A stretch of DNA of 64,000 nt. Source: Eucalyptus grandis (lineage: Eukaryota; Streptophyta; Magnoliopsida; Myrtales; Myrtaceae). This document shows positions 25,440-37,219 of this stretch, in pieces. The position numbers and the translations under genes were made by a program. The stretch lies in contig NC_052619.1 of assembly GCF_016545825.1 (NCBI RefSeq), forward strand, positions 29,179,803-29,243,802. Reading direction: 5' to 3'. Under the pieces are notes generated by a model. That model did not search any database, was not told the DNA's origin, and was given only the letters and a program-made list of their open reading frames with translations. Every line of letters starts with the position of its first letter. Positions within the stretch are counted from its first letter, which is position 1.

Positions 25440-26690
25440 CGTGTAAAAACGAGTTTCGATCAGAATAATAGTCTCACCGTGTACGAACGGATTTCGACTA
25501 GGAGGTAGGTCTCACCGTGTAACAACGGGTTTTGACCGGGTTGAAAATGCATGATTTGAGGGAAACCAATAAACCTTTGTAGATGACATGGTTTAAGGTT
25601 GACCATGAACCTTTTGAAAAATTGAAGTTTAGAAAAAAAAAAACTCATGGAACATTTTAAAACCTTGGGTTTAAGGATGACCCACGAACCTTGTGGTTTA
25701 AAGATAAACCCACGAACCGTGTGGTTTAGATTGGAAAAAGAAAAAAAAAAGGTCTCACCGTGTAAAAACGGGTTTGGACTGGATGTGATGGTCTTGCCGT
25801 GTAAAAACAGGTTTTGACTTGATGTGATGGTCTTATCGTGTAAAAACGGGTCTCGACCGGATGGTAGTCTCACCGTGTAAAAACAGGTTTCGACTGGATA
25901 ATAGTCTCACCGTGTAAAAACGGGTTTCGATTTGGATAATAGTCTTTTACAAACTAGTTTTGAGGATGATAGTCTCACCGTGTAAAAACGGGTTTCGATG
26001 GGAGGAAGGTCTTACCGTGTACAAACGGGTTTTGACCGGATGATAGTCTCACCGTGTAAAAACAGGTTTCGACTAGGAGGAAGGTCTCACCATGTACAAA
26101 CGGGTTTCGACCGGATGATAGTCTCACCGTGTAAAAACAGGTTTCGACTGGGAGGAAGGTCTCACCGTGTACAAACGAGTTTCGACCGGATGATAGTCTC
26201 ACCGTGTAAAAATGGGTGTCAACTGGGAGGAAGGTCTCACCGTGTACAAACGGGTTTCGACGGGATGATAGTCTCAAACGGGTTTTGACCGGATGATAGT
26301 CTCACCGTGTAAAAACGGGTTTCGACTGGGAGGAAGGTCTCACCGTGTACAAACGGGTTTCGGATGATAGTCTCACCGTGTAAAAACGGGTTTCGATTGG
26401 GAGGAAGGTCTCACCGTGTACAAACGGGTTTCGACCGGATGATAGTCTCACCGTGTAGGGTTTCGACGGGAGGAAGGTCTCAACAAACGGGTTTCGACCG
26501 GATGATAGTCTCACCGTGTAAAAACGGGTTTGATCGGGAGGAAGGTCTCACCGTGTACAAACGGGTTTCGACCGGATGATAGTCTCACCGTGTACAAACG
26601 GGTTTAGGATAATAGTCTCACCGTGTAAAAACGGGTTTCGATTGGATAATAGTCTCACCGTGTACAAACGGGTTTTGACCCAATGATTTA
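25440..26690. repeat. Tandem array B, ~38-bp units in alternating pairs
   Basis: The units share GTCTCACCGTGTAAAAACGG or GTCTCACCGTGTACAAACGG, followed by GTTTCGAC. From about 25965 two flavours alternate. One ends GGGAGGAAG and the other ends CCGGATGATA, giving a dimer of about 75 bp. The open frames seen on both strands here are produced by the repeat. Confidence 0.85.
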
Positions 26691-27030
26691 GGAAAAGCCA
26701 CCAATCCCGTGGTTTAAGGATAGACCCACCAACCTTGTGGTTTAAGGATAGACCCACGAACGGTGTGGTTTAAGGATAGACCCACGAATCGTGTGGTTTA
26801 GGAAACCCACCAACCGCGTGGTTTAAGGATAGACCCACAAACCGTGTAAATGACATGGTTTAAGGCTGCCCATGAACCTTTGAAAATGACATGGTTTAAG
26901 GCTAACCATGAACCTTTGGAGATGGCATGGATTTAAGGTTGACCATGAACCTTTGGAGATGATTTTTAACCATGGGAATGGCATGGTTTAAGGTTGACCA
27001 TGAAACTTTGGAGATGGCATGGTTTAATGA
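26690..27030. repeat. Tandem array C, ~33-36-bp units
   Basis: Units of the type GTGGTTTAAGGATAGACCCAC grade into units with CATGGTTTAAGG, TTGACCATGAACCTTTG. Related single units already occur inside array B at 25560-25740. Confidence 0.7.
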
Positions 27031-30000
27031 CCATGAACTTTTGATTTTTTGAAAGCTAATCCCTGGCTGCATGGCTTCAGCTAAGGAATCCTGTGAAACT
27101 CAACTTGGGCAAATGTCATTAGGGACGTCGTATTAGAAATATTGCAGCATTAATTGAACAAGCTAATCAAGCTAAGTCTAACTGCTTTAGAAAAACATTT
27201 TATTTCAATCAGCATCATGTGGCGCAAAATTGTCATCTTGTTCGAGAATGCATTGTTAATCATCAAATTCTCTATGAGTCAAGTTTTTACCAGAATGATT
27301 TCTATTCGTGAAAAAGACTCATTAAGCATGCCAAACTGGAGCTTTTTAGTCAGAAAGGGCTTCTCACATACTCTCGATAAAATGGCTACTTGATCCCATC
27401 CATTCACGTGGGAAGTAACTGATTGCTGAAAGTATATCACATAGCTTATGTCGAAGGCTTTCGAAAACATTCGCAATGAGCACAATCTGATTGATCAAAA
27501 ATGTCTTTTGAAAGGACATCAATATAGGCTTGGTTAGGGCTTACACAAAGGAATGATTGCTTTGAGGCCAATAAAGGAACATTTGTCGCTATCTTCATTG
27601 GATTTACGAGTCGAGAACTTGGAAGATAAGACAAGATAGAATTATTTCCACTCCTTCAAGTAGTAGCTTCTTTGTGGTATTCTCATTTTCACTCAAATCA
27701 TCCCAATCAGAAGAGGCTTCGGGAAAGGGTTATAATGTTAGCTCGGGAAAGGCTTGAAAGGCTTAAAATTTTCAAGAGGGTCTTTAAGAGTCAGTGATCA
27801 TCATGGCATCGTGATCGGGTCACTTGACCTTTCGAAAGCATTTGGCTTTTGAAACACATCACATCTCGAGAGTTCATTCACTGATCATTTCTGCATGAGA
27901 GCTTTGCTCTTTTCTCTAATTTCCTTTGTCCTTTGCGATGATTTTTTTCGTAGGCACTTGGATTTTGATAATTTTTCTTTCACATAAGATGCGACCTTTT
28001 AGCTCTTTTTTCTTGACGGGCATTGGCCTTGCTTTTACCAGGCACACCTTGCTTTTTCATGCCCCTAGTTTGTCGAGCTTTTTGCTCTTTGAACTTTGGT
28101 AGCTTATGACTTTCAAGATGCTTTTCACATTTTCCTGTGATTGTCAATTGTATTTGGTCAATTCTTATGCGTTACCCCAGTGAAGGGAGATGACCACCGC
28201 TCGGGATTCAAAAATGAGTAATCAGGCCCAAATTGGTTAAAACAATGGGTATCAGTGTTTGGGTAGAGAAGGAAATGCTTTTCTTCACCTTGGGATGAGT
28301 CAAGCTCTAATGAGAATTCCTCTGAAGTTATCACCAAAAAAGATTGATGCAAGTGAAAGTAATAGAATCTTTCTCAACCTTTCATTTTACAACATGATCA
28401 TAACTCCTTGTTGCCCCAATGTAGGTCGTCTCGAAAGGGTACTTTGAAGGATCATCTTTTTTTTTTCAGCCCAAAGGGGTAACAAGAGACTAGTGCAATG
28501 CTTGGAATTGATGAAGGGAATGCCTTTATCATTTCAATATTTGCGCTCAATGCGAATGAATCATTCGTCCTAAAAGAATGTCACTTTTCACTCAACTCTC
28601 AAAAGTGTTTGAAGGATGTGTTTGGGAATGACTTGCCTTTCTTCATCCTAAGTACTTGTTTGGCATGGTTAACATCCCCATCTCACTCTGTCGAGATCAT
28701 CTGAGTAGATCAATATCCATAGAGAAATTTGATTCAAAATGAATAATTCACAAAACGAGAAAACAATTTTGAGATAAAAATGATGCTCAAAAAGTTTTTA
28801 GAAATTTTTCTTTTCTCATTTTTTTTTTGTTTCTAAAAGCACCAAAGGTTCTCTTTTGTAATGAAATTTTCCATTTTTTTTTTACTTAAAAAAGAAAAAA
28901 TGAGAAGAAGGGTACTTACCTGTGGCATGGCAACCCGGTAACCCTGTAAAGAATATGAAAGAATATGTTAGCGCAAAAATCTTTAGGGATTGAAATGTTG
29001 GAAACAATACATTATTACCCTTCATTTGCTTTCATCTTTTGGGTACTAACATCTCTTGGATTCACCTTCGTGGATATTTGGTAACTTGGCATTACCTTTC
29101 ACTTACATTTGCCCTTAAGCGTTTGATGTCTTCCCTTCATGTGTTTTCATTCTTCAGGTATGAACTTTACTTGAAGTTGCTAGAATTGATTGAAAAATGG
29201 CTATGTGGCCCTGATTTTATCCATAAAAAGCACTTATTTATTGTATACAACAATTCACAAATTTTGATTCCTGTTTGTTTTTTTTTTTTTTTTTTTTTTT
29301 AGATGCTCTTTTTGAAGAGATGTTTAGCTGACAATGAGCTTGAAAATTTTATATATGGATATGAGATGCGTTTTTCAAGATTTTTCTTTGAAAGGAGAGT
29401 GGGTGCCCCTTGTTTCCACATCTGAGGATATTGTTCTTCAGATGCTTTGCCCGCTTATTGCCTTGATGGAAGGCGCTGCTTCTACAGTCAAGGTGCAACA
29501 TTTTCCCATTCATCACCTTGTAAGAAGAGGAGATGAAATGGGTTATCTCTATACTTAATTAGGTTCAATTTAGGAACGATACATCCTTCTTAATGGATCT
29601 GACAATGTTGTTCTAGCACATTTCATTGGTGGAAGATGAGAGATTTTTTTTCTAAATCAAACGTTGCTTTCCACTCTTTATTTGACAAACCTTTGTTCTG
29701 TTCAAATCCGTATTGTATCAAAGAAAATGACATGTCATTTTTTATGCTGAAGAAAATCAATTCTAGGAACGAGATACATCCTTTTCAAAGTCGGACGATC
29801 AACATCCCAAGATATCTCTAATGGAGGAATGGATAATATTGCCCCTCTGTTTCATTTGAATCTTTCCTTGTTTAAGATGAACAAGACTTAAAAATGCTCC
29901 ACCGCGTTTGTTAAGAACGTTACAAAAGTTGACACTCTTGATGTCTCCTTGATAATGGAAAAGAAAACCATGTCAGAAACGGTATCAGAAATTGATTATT

Positions 30001-31875
30001 GAAATCGATACAGTTTACTCTTCCTTTGATTTCGCGCTTTTAGATGCTTGGCAACTCCCTTCATTTGTCTCATCATGCAGAGTGAATGAAATTGATGGGC
30101 TATTTTGGTTCCTAAGGCATTTGCAAATAACAAAACTTCCCAAAATGGAATTCAACTTTGCTCCGCCTCTATGGAAAATTGGCGTCGACGGTGCCTCAAG
30201 TCATGCTTGCTTCTCAAGTTTGATGAGCCTAAGAAAACGACTAAATGAAGAGAGGGCCTTAAGCAAAGGTTTCTTGAAATTAGTTTTGGAAGGTAGACAT
30301 AAAGGTTGGCTTGAAACATTTTTGAATTTGTTTTTCTTTTTTTTTTTTTTTGAGATGATTTTCACGAAATTGAATTCCATCATATAAAAAAAAAATGAGT
30401 CGCATGATTTACCAAAGCATCAATTGGATTCGCGATCAAAACCCAAAATGGAAAACAAGATTCTTAACAAGAATAAAAACAATGATAAAATGCGAGAAAC
30501 TTTTGTATAGATAAGAGTAAAAATCAACTCTCGTTCTAACCCTAGAATTCACTTCTCTATGTAGTCAAACACAAGAATGTCATGGAGCATCACACGTAGC
30601 CTGCAAAAAGGCAACAATGTCAGATAACCTGTGAATGAGAAAATGATCTTTCAATGAGGTTGCTTCTTACAACAAAATCAAGGTGACAGTACATGCCCCA
30701 TAGTCTTTATTATGGGGGTTTAGTATCTCACCAAGATTAGTCATAAGGGAAGAGGCATCATTAAAAGATCGATTGATGGTTATAATCGAATATCCACTCT
30801 ATTCCAAAAGTTTCATATGCAAAAGTGGCATTGATTTTTGAAAGATTGATTTGTAATTTTACTCAAAGAAAAATGAAGTGATTTCTATTTTGAGGAATTT
30901 ATACACAAAATGATTTGCATTATAATCCCAAAATGTGAGAATGAGAAAATTTGATAAAAAAAAAATGCAATTTCAATTTTTGTGCCCCAATATAAAATCA
31001 CAACTTGAAAGTTTTTTTTATTTTCAAAATGATTTCGAGCCCATAACTAGAAATTTAAATAAAACCATGTGTTCAACAGGGCCAAATCAAAGTGTTTAGA
31101 ACTTGCCTTCAATGTTTACTTATCAAAAGTGACTGCCAATCTTTTTTCAATCATAAGCCTACATAGCTGAGGGCATTCGATTGATTTCCGCAAATTTCAA
31201 GATGAAAATGCAATACAAAATGGGCAAATAAAAAGGAAAATGATACTTACAATGGGTGCCAACCTTTGTCTCTGTTTCTTTTTTTCTTTTTTCTTTTTTT
31301 TTCAATTACATAGACATACACATGGAATGTGGTTCGATTTCTACTCTATACGGCTCAAAATGAAGCCATAGGACCACCGGACTGAACCAACAAGATCGTG
31401 GCTAGGTCGGGTTACCCATGACTCCGGCTTCGTCAAAGAACCGACCCGTGTCACATGCTTGCAGACCGGGGTGGGTACCTTCGACGCGAAGAAAGAAATT
31501 TCGGGGTAGAGGCGGGCGACTCGTACTACGCGATTGTAGTCGGAGTGGTATCCACCTCAACACTATCCTAAGTGATCCTATGCAGCCCAAATCCAGCGGC
31601 AGGTTGTGTGTGTTATGGTGTAGTGTAATGCAGGAAACACAGGCATGATAATTTATAAGCAATCAGCACTTCATATATAAAAATAAATAAACCATACATT
31701 CCTACGCCTCACTGCAAGACAAAGGTAAGCAAACACTTCTTCTTATACCTCCCATTCTGCAAAAAACATTTAACACCTATAATGTTAGGGACGTACCTGG
31801 AATCCTTGCTGCCAAACAAAAATATTTTTGAACAAGATTAATTTTGGCCTAAGTCCTCTAAGGTTTAAAACCAAG
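27031..31875 (-). other. Non-coding interior of the Tat/Ogre-type element
   Basis: About 4.8 kb, AT-rich, with poly-T and poly-A runs (for example 29279-29300, 30330-30351). The longest open frames are under 140 codons, lie on both strands, and show no retroelement motif. I see no host gene in it. Confidence 0.5.
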
Positions 31876-31893
31876 TCCCCAGCGGAGTCGCCA
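31876..31893 (-). other. Primer-binding site of the Tat/Ogre-type element
   Basis: On the - strand this reads TGGCGACTCCGCTGGGGA, four bases inside the 5' LTR. This type of site is described for Ogre/Tat elements (tRNA-Arg, as I recall; not checked). It shows that the right-hand LTR is the 5' one. Confidence 0.7.
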
Positions 31894-31896
31894 AGC

Positions 31897-32598
31897 TGTC
31901 GCGACCTACCCTCGGGGGGAGGGGGCAAGTTTAGGGGTATTGCCTAAAGGACAGGCCTAAGGCCCATGATTAGGCGTGGACTCTCCCAAGCCCATACCCC
32001 GCGTGACGTTGGGATATTTTTTAGAATTTTGCACAAATGGAGTCACCACTAGCCTATTGGGGTCGGCTAGAAACCAAGTGAGGCATGGGAGTATACCTCA
32101 CTTCCTACACAATCGGAGAATCTAGGGTCGGGAACTTAATTACACTAATTGACTAATTAGTGCCATTTCGGTACCTAATCTTGTTCATTTTAACAAAATG
32201 ATTTTCATCAGGCAGTTTAGATCGATTTCATACCTATCCACTACCATAGGAGGTGAGCATGCAGGTGCACAATCAATAAAGTAATAATTATACCTACCAA
32301 GATCATATTTGCCCTAAAATTAAACACGTGCAAATTAAACATAAAACACGCAAATTAAACATACGATAAAAACAACATACAAGAAAACAAAGGCTTAATT
32401 ACACTAAAGCGGCAATACACGGCAATTCCTAACCAAACTCTATCATTTTTGGATTTTCGAAAATTTTAATTTAATTTATTTAATTTTTAATATATATTTA
32501 ATATTTAATATTATTATACTTCAATAAAATGGGTTCGGACCAGGTAAACCCAATCCGACCCACAGGCCCAATCCAAACCCGGATCCAACACCTTTGGG

Positions 32599-32638
<40 letters not shown>

Positions 32639-35267
32639 TTTTCTTTTACATCCCTTTTTTAAAGATTTTTTTTTGTTATTATTTTTTTTTAATTTTTCCT
32701 CACTTCATCCTTTCCCCGCACGTTCTGCCCGGCTGTCCTTCCCGAGGCCAGCTTTTGCCGTTTTAGGGGATAAGTACACTAATGGTGCCATAAGTTGTGT
32801 ACGGCGCTCACTTTGGTGACAAAAGTTTCTGTCGGATCACTTAAGTGCCAAATTGGAGGAAAAACGCTCACTTTGGTGCCACCGGCGAAAGATTCCGGCC
32901 TCCAGCGAAAGATTCTGGCCAAAATGATTTTAAAAAAAAAATTGATAAGCCTTTAAATGACGTCGTTTCGGTCCTCCTTAAGAAAACGACGTCGTTTTCC
33001 GTCCTACGTGGATGGCTTCATGGAAACGACGCCGTTTAGCTCACATGGGGAAGAAATTAGGGTTTCGGCGAGGTCGAAGCCGTGGCCGTCGTCGGGGTTG
33101 GGGTTGGAGTCGGGGTCGAAGCTGCGGCCACCGAGTGGCCATCATCGAGGTCGGGGTCGGGGTCGGGGTCGAAGCTACGGCCGTCGAGTGGCCATCGTCA
33201 AGGTCGGGGTCGACGTTTGAGCCGCGGCCATCGTCGCGGTCGGGGTCGAGGTCGAGGTCGGAGCTACGGCCGCGAGTGGCCATCGTCGGGGTCGGGGTCG
33301 GGGTCGAGGTCGGAGCCGCTGCCGTTGAGTGGCCATCGTCGGGGTCGAAGCCGTGGCCGCCGAGCACAAGGACCGTGAGGACGGCGACGGCCGGAGATTA
33401 GGGTTTTGAATTGGGGGAGACACCAAACGGGCGTCGTTTTGGTGTTTGGATGCTGACTCAGTTCTCCGACGAGCCACGTCGGCGTCAAAAATTAATAAAA
33501 AAAGGCCACGTCGGATTTCCGGCCAATTTCGTCGAGTTGGCACCAAAGTGAGCGTTTTCAAATTTTTTGGCACTTAAGTGATCCGACGGAAACTTTTGTC
33601 ACCAAAGTAAGCGCCGTACACAACTTATGGCACCATTAGTGTACTTATCCCGCCGTTTTAGTTTTCTATTTTTATTTATTTTGCTTCTCTTTTTTTTTTT
33701 TTTCTGATTTTTCTTGGTTTTTCTTTTCCCTTTTATAATTTCTTTTAATTCTTTTCTATTTTGTCTTTTTCTGCTGCAACTCCTTTCTCTGCGTTCCTCC
33801 TTCCCGAAGCAAATTTTTGCTTTCTTTTTCCATATTTTGTTTTACTTTTTTACTTTTTCTATATTTTACCTTTTCTTTTGTTTTTTTCTTTCATTTTTCC
33901 CCTTTGGTCTTCTTCTCCTTCGTGCTTGCCCACTGCACGTCCGAAGCTTCCCTTCCCAAAACATGGCCTCATCGAGACTTAGCCGAACAACAACGCAGCC
34001 CGGAACAACTAGTGACCCTTCCACCGCCGGCCACTAGTTGGCCGGAGATCATCACCATCATCGGCCGAGCATACCCTCCTCGGCCGAACACCGAACAAGC
34101 AACAACGACGTAGCGAACGACCACATGACCGACGCCCAAGGTCATCCATCACCACCGAAACATCACAATAGAGCGCGACACGTTCGGATAACTCGATTTC
34201 AGTCAAAGACAAAGCCATGGAGACTGGATCTCATTGTGGCGTTCTATCAAACAGGTGGAGGGCACTCCCGAATCATGCGTTTCTAGCTCAACTAGGACTC
34301 GAACCCAAACCGAGAATCTCACCAACAAATAATAAGACATACAGCAACCAAAGAGGAAGTGGACAGGGCCGGAGTTCACGCAAACCATTTGAATGCAAAC
34401 TTCGGCCCGGGATGCACAGAACCGGGTGAAAATAGGGCGCAAAGAGGACGTACCGAATCCAATTTGAGGACGTTGGCCGAGGGATAGTTGAGCGGGGCTC
34501 GCGTGCAGCTGAGGCAACGGCTGAGGCGACAGCTGAAGCTCCCTTCCTCTCCCTTAGTCACTTCCTCGCTCGGACTCCTCCTCCTCTCTCTCTCTCTCTC
34601 TCTCTATGCTTTGTCTCGGCTTCATCTTCGGCCTCTCGCCCCTCCCGGTTCAGACGGCGGGCAACAGGCATGACGGCTCGAGCCTCCGCCAACGGCTAGC
34701 TGCTCCCTCTAGCTTCCCTCCTCCCTCCGGTTCCTCTCCTCTGTTTCTCCCCCTTTCTCTCTCGCGCTCCTCTCCCCCGGTTTTATACTTATGTCCTTTC
34801 TTTTTCTGCAAGTATTCCGAGCGAAGACCTCCTGCCGTGCCAGCTGGTCGATCGGTCTACTTCCCCGACTCGTGGATCGCGCCGAACCTTGATCTTCTTG
34901 CTCTCGCTATGCTGCTACAACTTCTGCTACTCTGTTTTTTTCTCTTCTTGCAGGTCTTTTTCAGCGAAGACCAGCAGGAGGGGGGAAGAAAGCTGGCACG
35001 AGCCGAGCCGAGCCGAGGAGAAAGAAGAGGAAGATGGGCCGTTCGTGGGCCACGCGAGGGAGAAAAGAAGATGGGCGGCACAAGGGCTGTGCATGGGGAA
35101 AAAGAAAGAGAGAATGGAGTTTCTCGTTTTCGTTTTTTTTTTTAGATTACTTAATTTTTTTGTATTTTCTTTTGTTTTGTTGTTGTTTTTTTTTTTTTTT
35201 AGTGGCTAATTCCTAATCTTGTACACAATTAAGTTTTAAGTAAAATAGTAAAATTTAGGTGTGAACA
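31897..35267 (-). repeat. 5' LTR of the Tat/Ogre-type element (carries nested MITE)
   Basis: 3371 bp including the 886-bp insertion at 32766-33651. On the - strand a TATAAAA box is at 34787-34781, a plausible promoter position in an LTR of this size. The matching LTR has TATAAGA at that site. Confidence 0.8.
32766..33651. mobile_element. Mutator-like non-autonomous element with GC-rich core
   Basis: Terminal inverted repeats of about 115 bp start GGGGATAAGTACACTAATGG and end at CTTATCCC. The flanking 9-bp duplication GCCGTTTTA lies at 32757-32765 and 33652-33660, and the matching LTR at 23099-23115 shows the empty site. A 9-bp duplication and long inverted ends are hallmarks of the Mutator (MULE) superfamily. 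The core (about 33060-33380) is a GGTCGG-rich hexamer-like tract that opens frames on both strands (Arg/Gly-rich one way, Asp/Pro-rich the other). It encodes no recognisable transposase. Confidence 0.85.
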
Positions 35268-35273
35268 ATATAT

Positions 35274-35307
<34 letters not shown>
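35268..35307. repeat. (AT)n tract, right part of the insertion hot spot
   Basis: AT dinucleotides, with one interruption (TAGATA), between the Tat/Ogre LTR and the pararetrovirus. It begins with the target duplication ATATA and continues the tract at 22195-22233. Confidence 0.8.
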
Positions 35308-35309
<2 letters not shown>

Positions 35310-35399
35310 TTGTTTAAAAGAGATCAAGAGAGATATAAATGTGATCGATCGATCTAGGGAACTGCATACTAAATTTACTCGGGATGTGATGCCCATTAT

Positions 35400-36010
35400 G
35401 AGCTGCTATATATTCCTAACAGATGTATAGCAATGAGCTCTCACGCCTTGGAATTAGGACAACATCTTGGGTACCATTATCTCAAAAATCCATAACCAGA
35501 AATAGAAAAGCTCAAAAACCAAATCCAGCTTCTCGAAGAAGGGAGGTTCAGACCATTTGACCCATTAGCACCTCCTGTTAAAACTGGATATTTACCCCCA
35601 CCACCTCAAGCTTCCATTTTTGCTACTATTCCACCAGATCCTTATAGAAGAGAACCAGATATGGCAAACTTACGAAATCGTATCAAAACCCTGCAAAAGG
35701 AAAGAGGGAAAGAAAAAGCATCACCTACAGAATCAAGTTCCATCGTCATAAGAGAAAGGCCAGAACAAATGATGCTATCAAATCCATTAGAATCTTTTCT
35801 AAAGGACTTAGCACCCAGGAACTTGACTCTGTTATTCAACAGTCTGAACAACCTAATCCTCCTAGTACGGAAAATCAGACTCTACCCCTGGTCGAGCAAA
35901 CTCCAAATGATACTGAAACAGAATCCTCAGTATCCCTTTCCTCCACCTCATCTTTCTCAATTCCTGCAGTTGATACTCTTCCTATTGCACCAGTCACTTC
36001 ATCAATATTC
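35400..36010 (+). pseudogene. Caulimovirid movement-protein end and linker, frameshifted
   Basis: A short frame around 35410-35540 reads NELSRLGIRTTSW, followed by a basic segment. Another frame then gives a coiled-coil-like stretch (KNQIQLLEEGRF), a proline-rich segment (KTGYLPPPPQASIF) and MANLRNRIKTLQKERGKEK at 35661. A change of frame near 35770 leads to IRIFSKGLSTQELDSVIQQ and on, without a stop, into the coat-protein frame. In an intact virus this would link the movement and coat domains. Here it is broken at least twice. Confidence 0.55.
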
Positions 36011-37219
36011 ATGGCTGGCCATTCAGATGATGATATGGAATCAGATTATTCGGATATGGAAATGGGTCAGACAAGCAATCCTACTCGCAATCCCACTCAG
36101 CATGTGTCCATTACATCAAAACAATTCTTCACCATTGATGATATTCCTTACCAGAAATGGCCACACCGGCTTGAAGAATTTCATACATGGTTGAAAACCC
36201 AGTCTATCACCAATCATGATATGAATGATGTCTTGTACAATTTCGTTACAAGATTCACAGGAAGCTTGAAGTTCTGGTGGCAATCACTGTCAGAACAGAA
36301 CCAGATTCATTTTCTGATGTCACCTAATTTCAGTCATGCTCTCACTCTCTTATATCATGTCTTTGTGGGAAAACCTGGAGATCTCATAGAGATAAAAAGA
36401 AGAGAGTTCTTTGAAAGACGATGCTGCTCCCTCCAGAAGAAACATCTTGATAAGCATTTTAAATTAATGCTTCAAACCTTTTACCAAGTTGGAGCAGACC
36501 CAAATCTGAAGCATGTTTTCCTTACTTCCATCCCAAAAGAACTATCCCAGATGGTCGAAAGATCATTCTTTGGAAAACAGAGGCGGGTACAAGATATTCC
36601 CTTGGGAGAAATACAGCAAGAAATCCATCTATGCCTAGAAGAATTATGTTTAAAGCGCAAGATGGTCCAAACATACATCACAGATGACAAGCGCCTTGAA
36701 TCAGCCTGCTCCCGTCAGGAGCTGAAAATCAAATGCTCCAAGAAAGACTGTGATGGAACATGTGGCAAGTACTCCCGAAAGAAGAAACACTACAAGAAGT
36801 TCTGGATTAAGAAATCCAAACATGGCTCCAAGCATTTCAGAAGAAAGAAGAAATGGCGATACCTACGCAAAAGAAATGATCGCACAAGCCACAAAAAATC
36901 AAATCGATGCTACATTTGCAACCAGAAAGGACATTTTGCCAAAAATTGTCCTCAAGCGAGAAAAGGTCAGAATCATCTAATCCATCATATTGAAAACGAA
37001 ATAGGTATCTCTCTCGCAAATGATGATATTGAATCCTTATTCTCTGTTGATGAAGAACCATATGAACAAACTCTTTGTGCCATTCCCGCTTACCAAACTT
37101 CCAGTGAAACCGAGTCAGACTCAGAGTCTGAAGATATTTTCCATATATCACCATCATCCCCGGAACCAAACCTGGACATATTTTCAAGCCAAACTCATTG
37201 TCCACACTTCCCAAAGTAA
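36011..37219 (+). CDS. Caulimovirid coat-protein region with CCHC zinc knuckle
   Basis: A 402-residue open frame. The same frame is open upstream of the ATG (from about 35780), so the ATG is probably internal to a longer product. Residues 1-30 are acidic and 40-220 form the predicted helical capsid core (YQKWPHRLEEFHTWL, FTGSLKFWWQSLS). Residues 240-295 are very Lys/Arg-rich, and a CCHC knuckle sits at C300, C303, H308, C313 (CYICNQKGHFAKNC). An acidic Ser/Glu/Asp-rich tail follows. This is the classic layout of caulimovirid capsid proteins, with the knuckle contacting the pregenomic RNA. It ends 22 bases inside the next frame, which is in the -1 register. It is an old viral copy and expression is not implied. 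Confidence 0.8.
   Translation: MAGHSDDDMESDYSDMEMGQTSNPTRNPTQHVSITSKQFFTIDDIPYQKWPHRLEEFHTWLKTQSITNHDMNDVLYNFVTRFTGSLKFWWQSLSEQNQIHFLMSPNFSHALTLLYHVFVGKPGDLIEIKRREFFERRCCSLQKKHLDKHFKLMLQTFYQVGADPNLKHVFLTSIPKELSQMVERSFFGKQRRVQDIPLGEIQQEIHLCLEELCLKRKMVQTYITDDKRLESACSRQELKIKCSKKDCDGTCGKYSRKKKHYKKFWIKKSKHGSKHFRRKKKWRYLRKRNDRTSHKKSNRCYICNQKGHFAKNCPQARKGQNHLIHHIENEIGISLANDDIESLFSVDEEPYEQTLCAIPAYQTSSETESDSESEDIFHISPSSPEPNLDIFSSQTHCPHFPK

Larger units (their letters stand above)
22234..35267 (-). mobile_element. Tat/Ogre-type LTR element, apparently non-autonomous (LARD-like)
   Basis: A 13-kb element on the - strand with long LTRs (22234-24706 and 31897-35267) starting TGTCGCGACC on the + strand and ending TGT(C/G)AACA. 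The target duplication is ATATA. On the - strand the LTR starts with a TGTT(G/C)ACACCTAAATTTTAC-type end, as seen in Ogre/Tat elements. The primer site TGGCGACTCCGCTGGGGA is also of the Ogre/Tat type. The 7.2-kb internal region contains no recognisable gag, protease, RT, RNase H or integrase on either strand, but has tandem arrays next to the 3' LTR. It is best described as a large retrotransposon derivative that depends on a partner in trans. Confidence 0.75.

Noticed and set aside
25440..26690. CRISPR-like regular repeats
   Set aside because: Units are contiguous with no unique spacers, and the context is a plant LTR element.
25460..26757. Open frames reading repeated FVHGETFL or GGRSHRVQTG peptides
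   Set aside because: Direct products of the ~38-bp tandem array. The repeat period and frame shift between units, and both strands are open.
33011..33573. Several 100-130 codon open frames on both strands
   Set aside because: They arise from the GGTCGG-type repeat in the core of a Mutator-like element; frames on both strands and no family motif.
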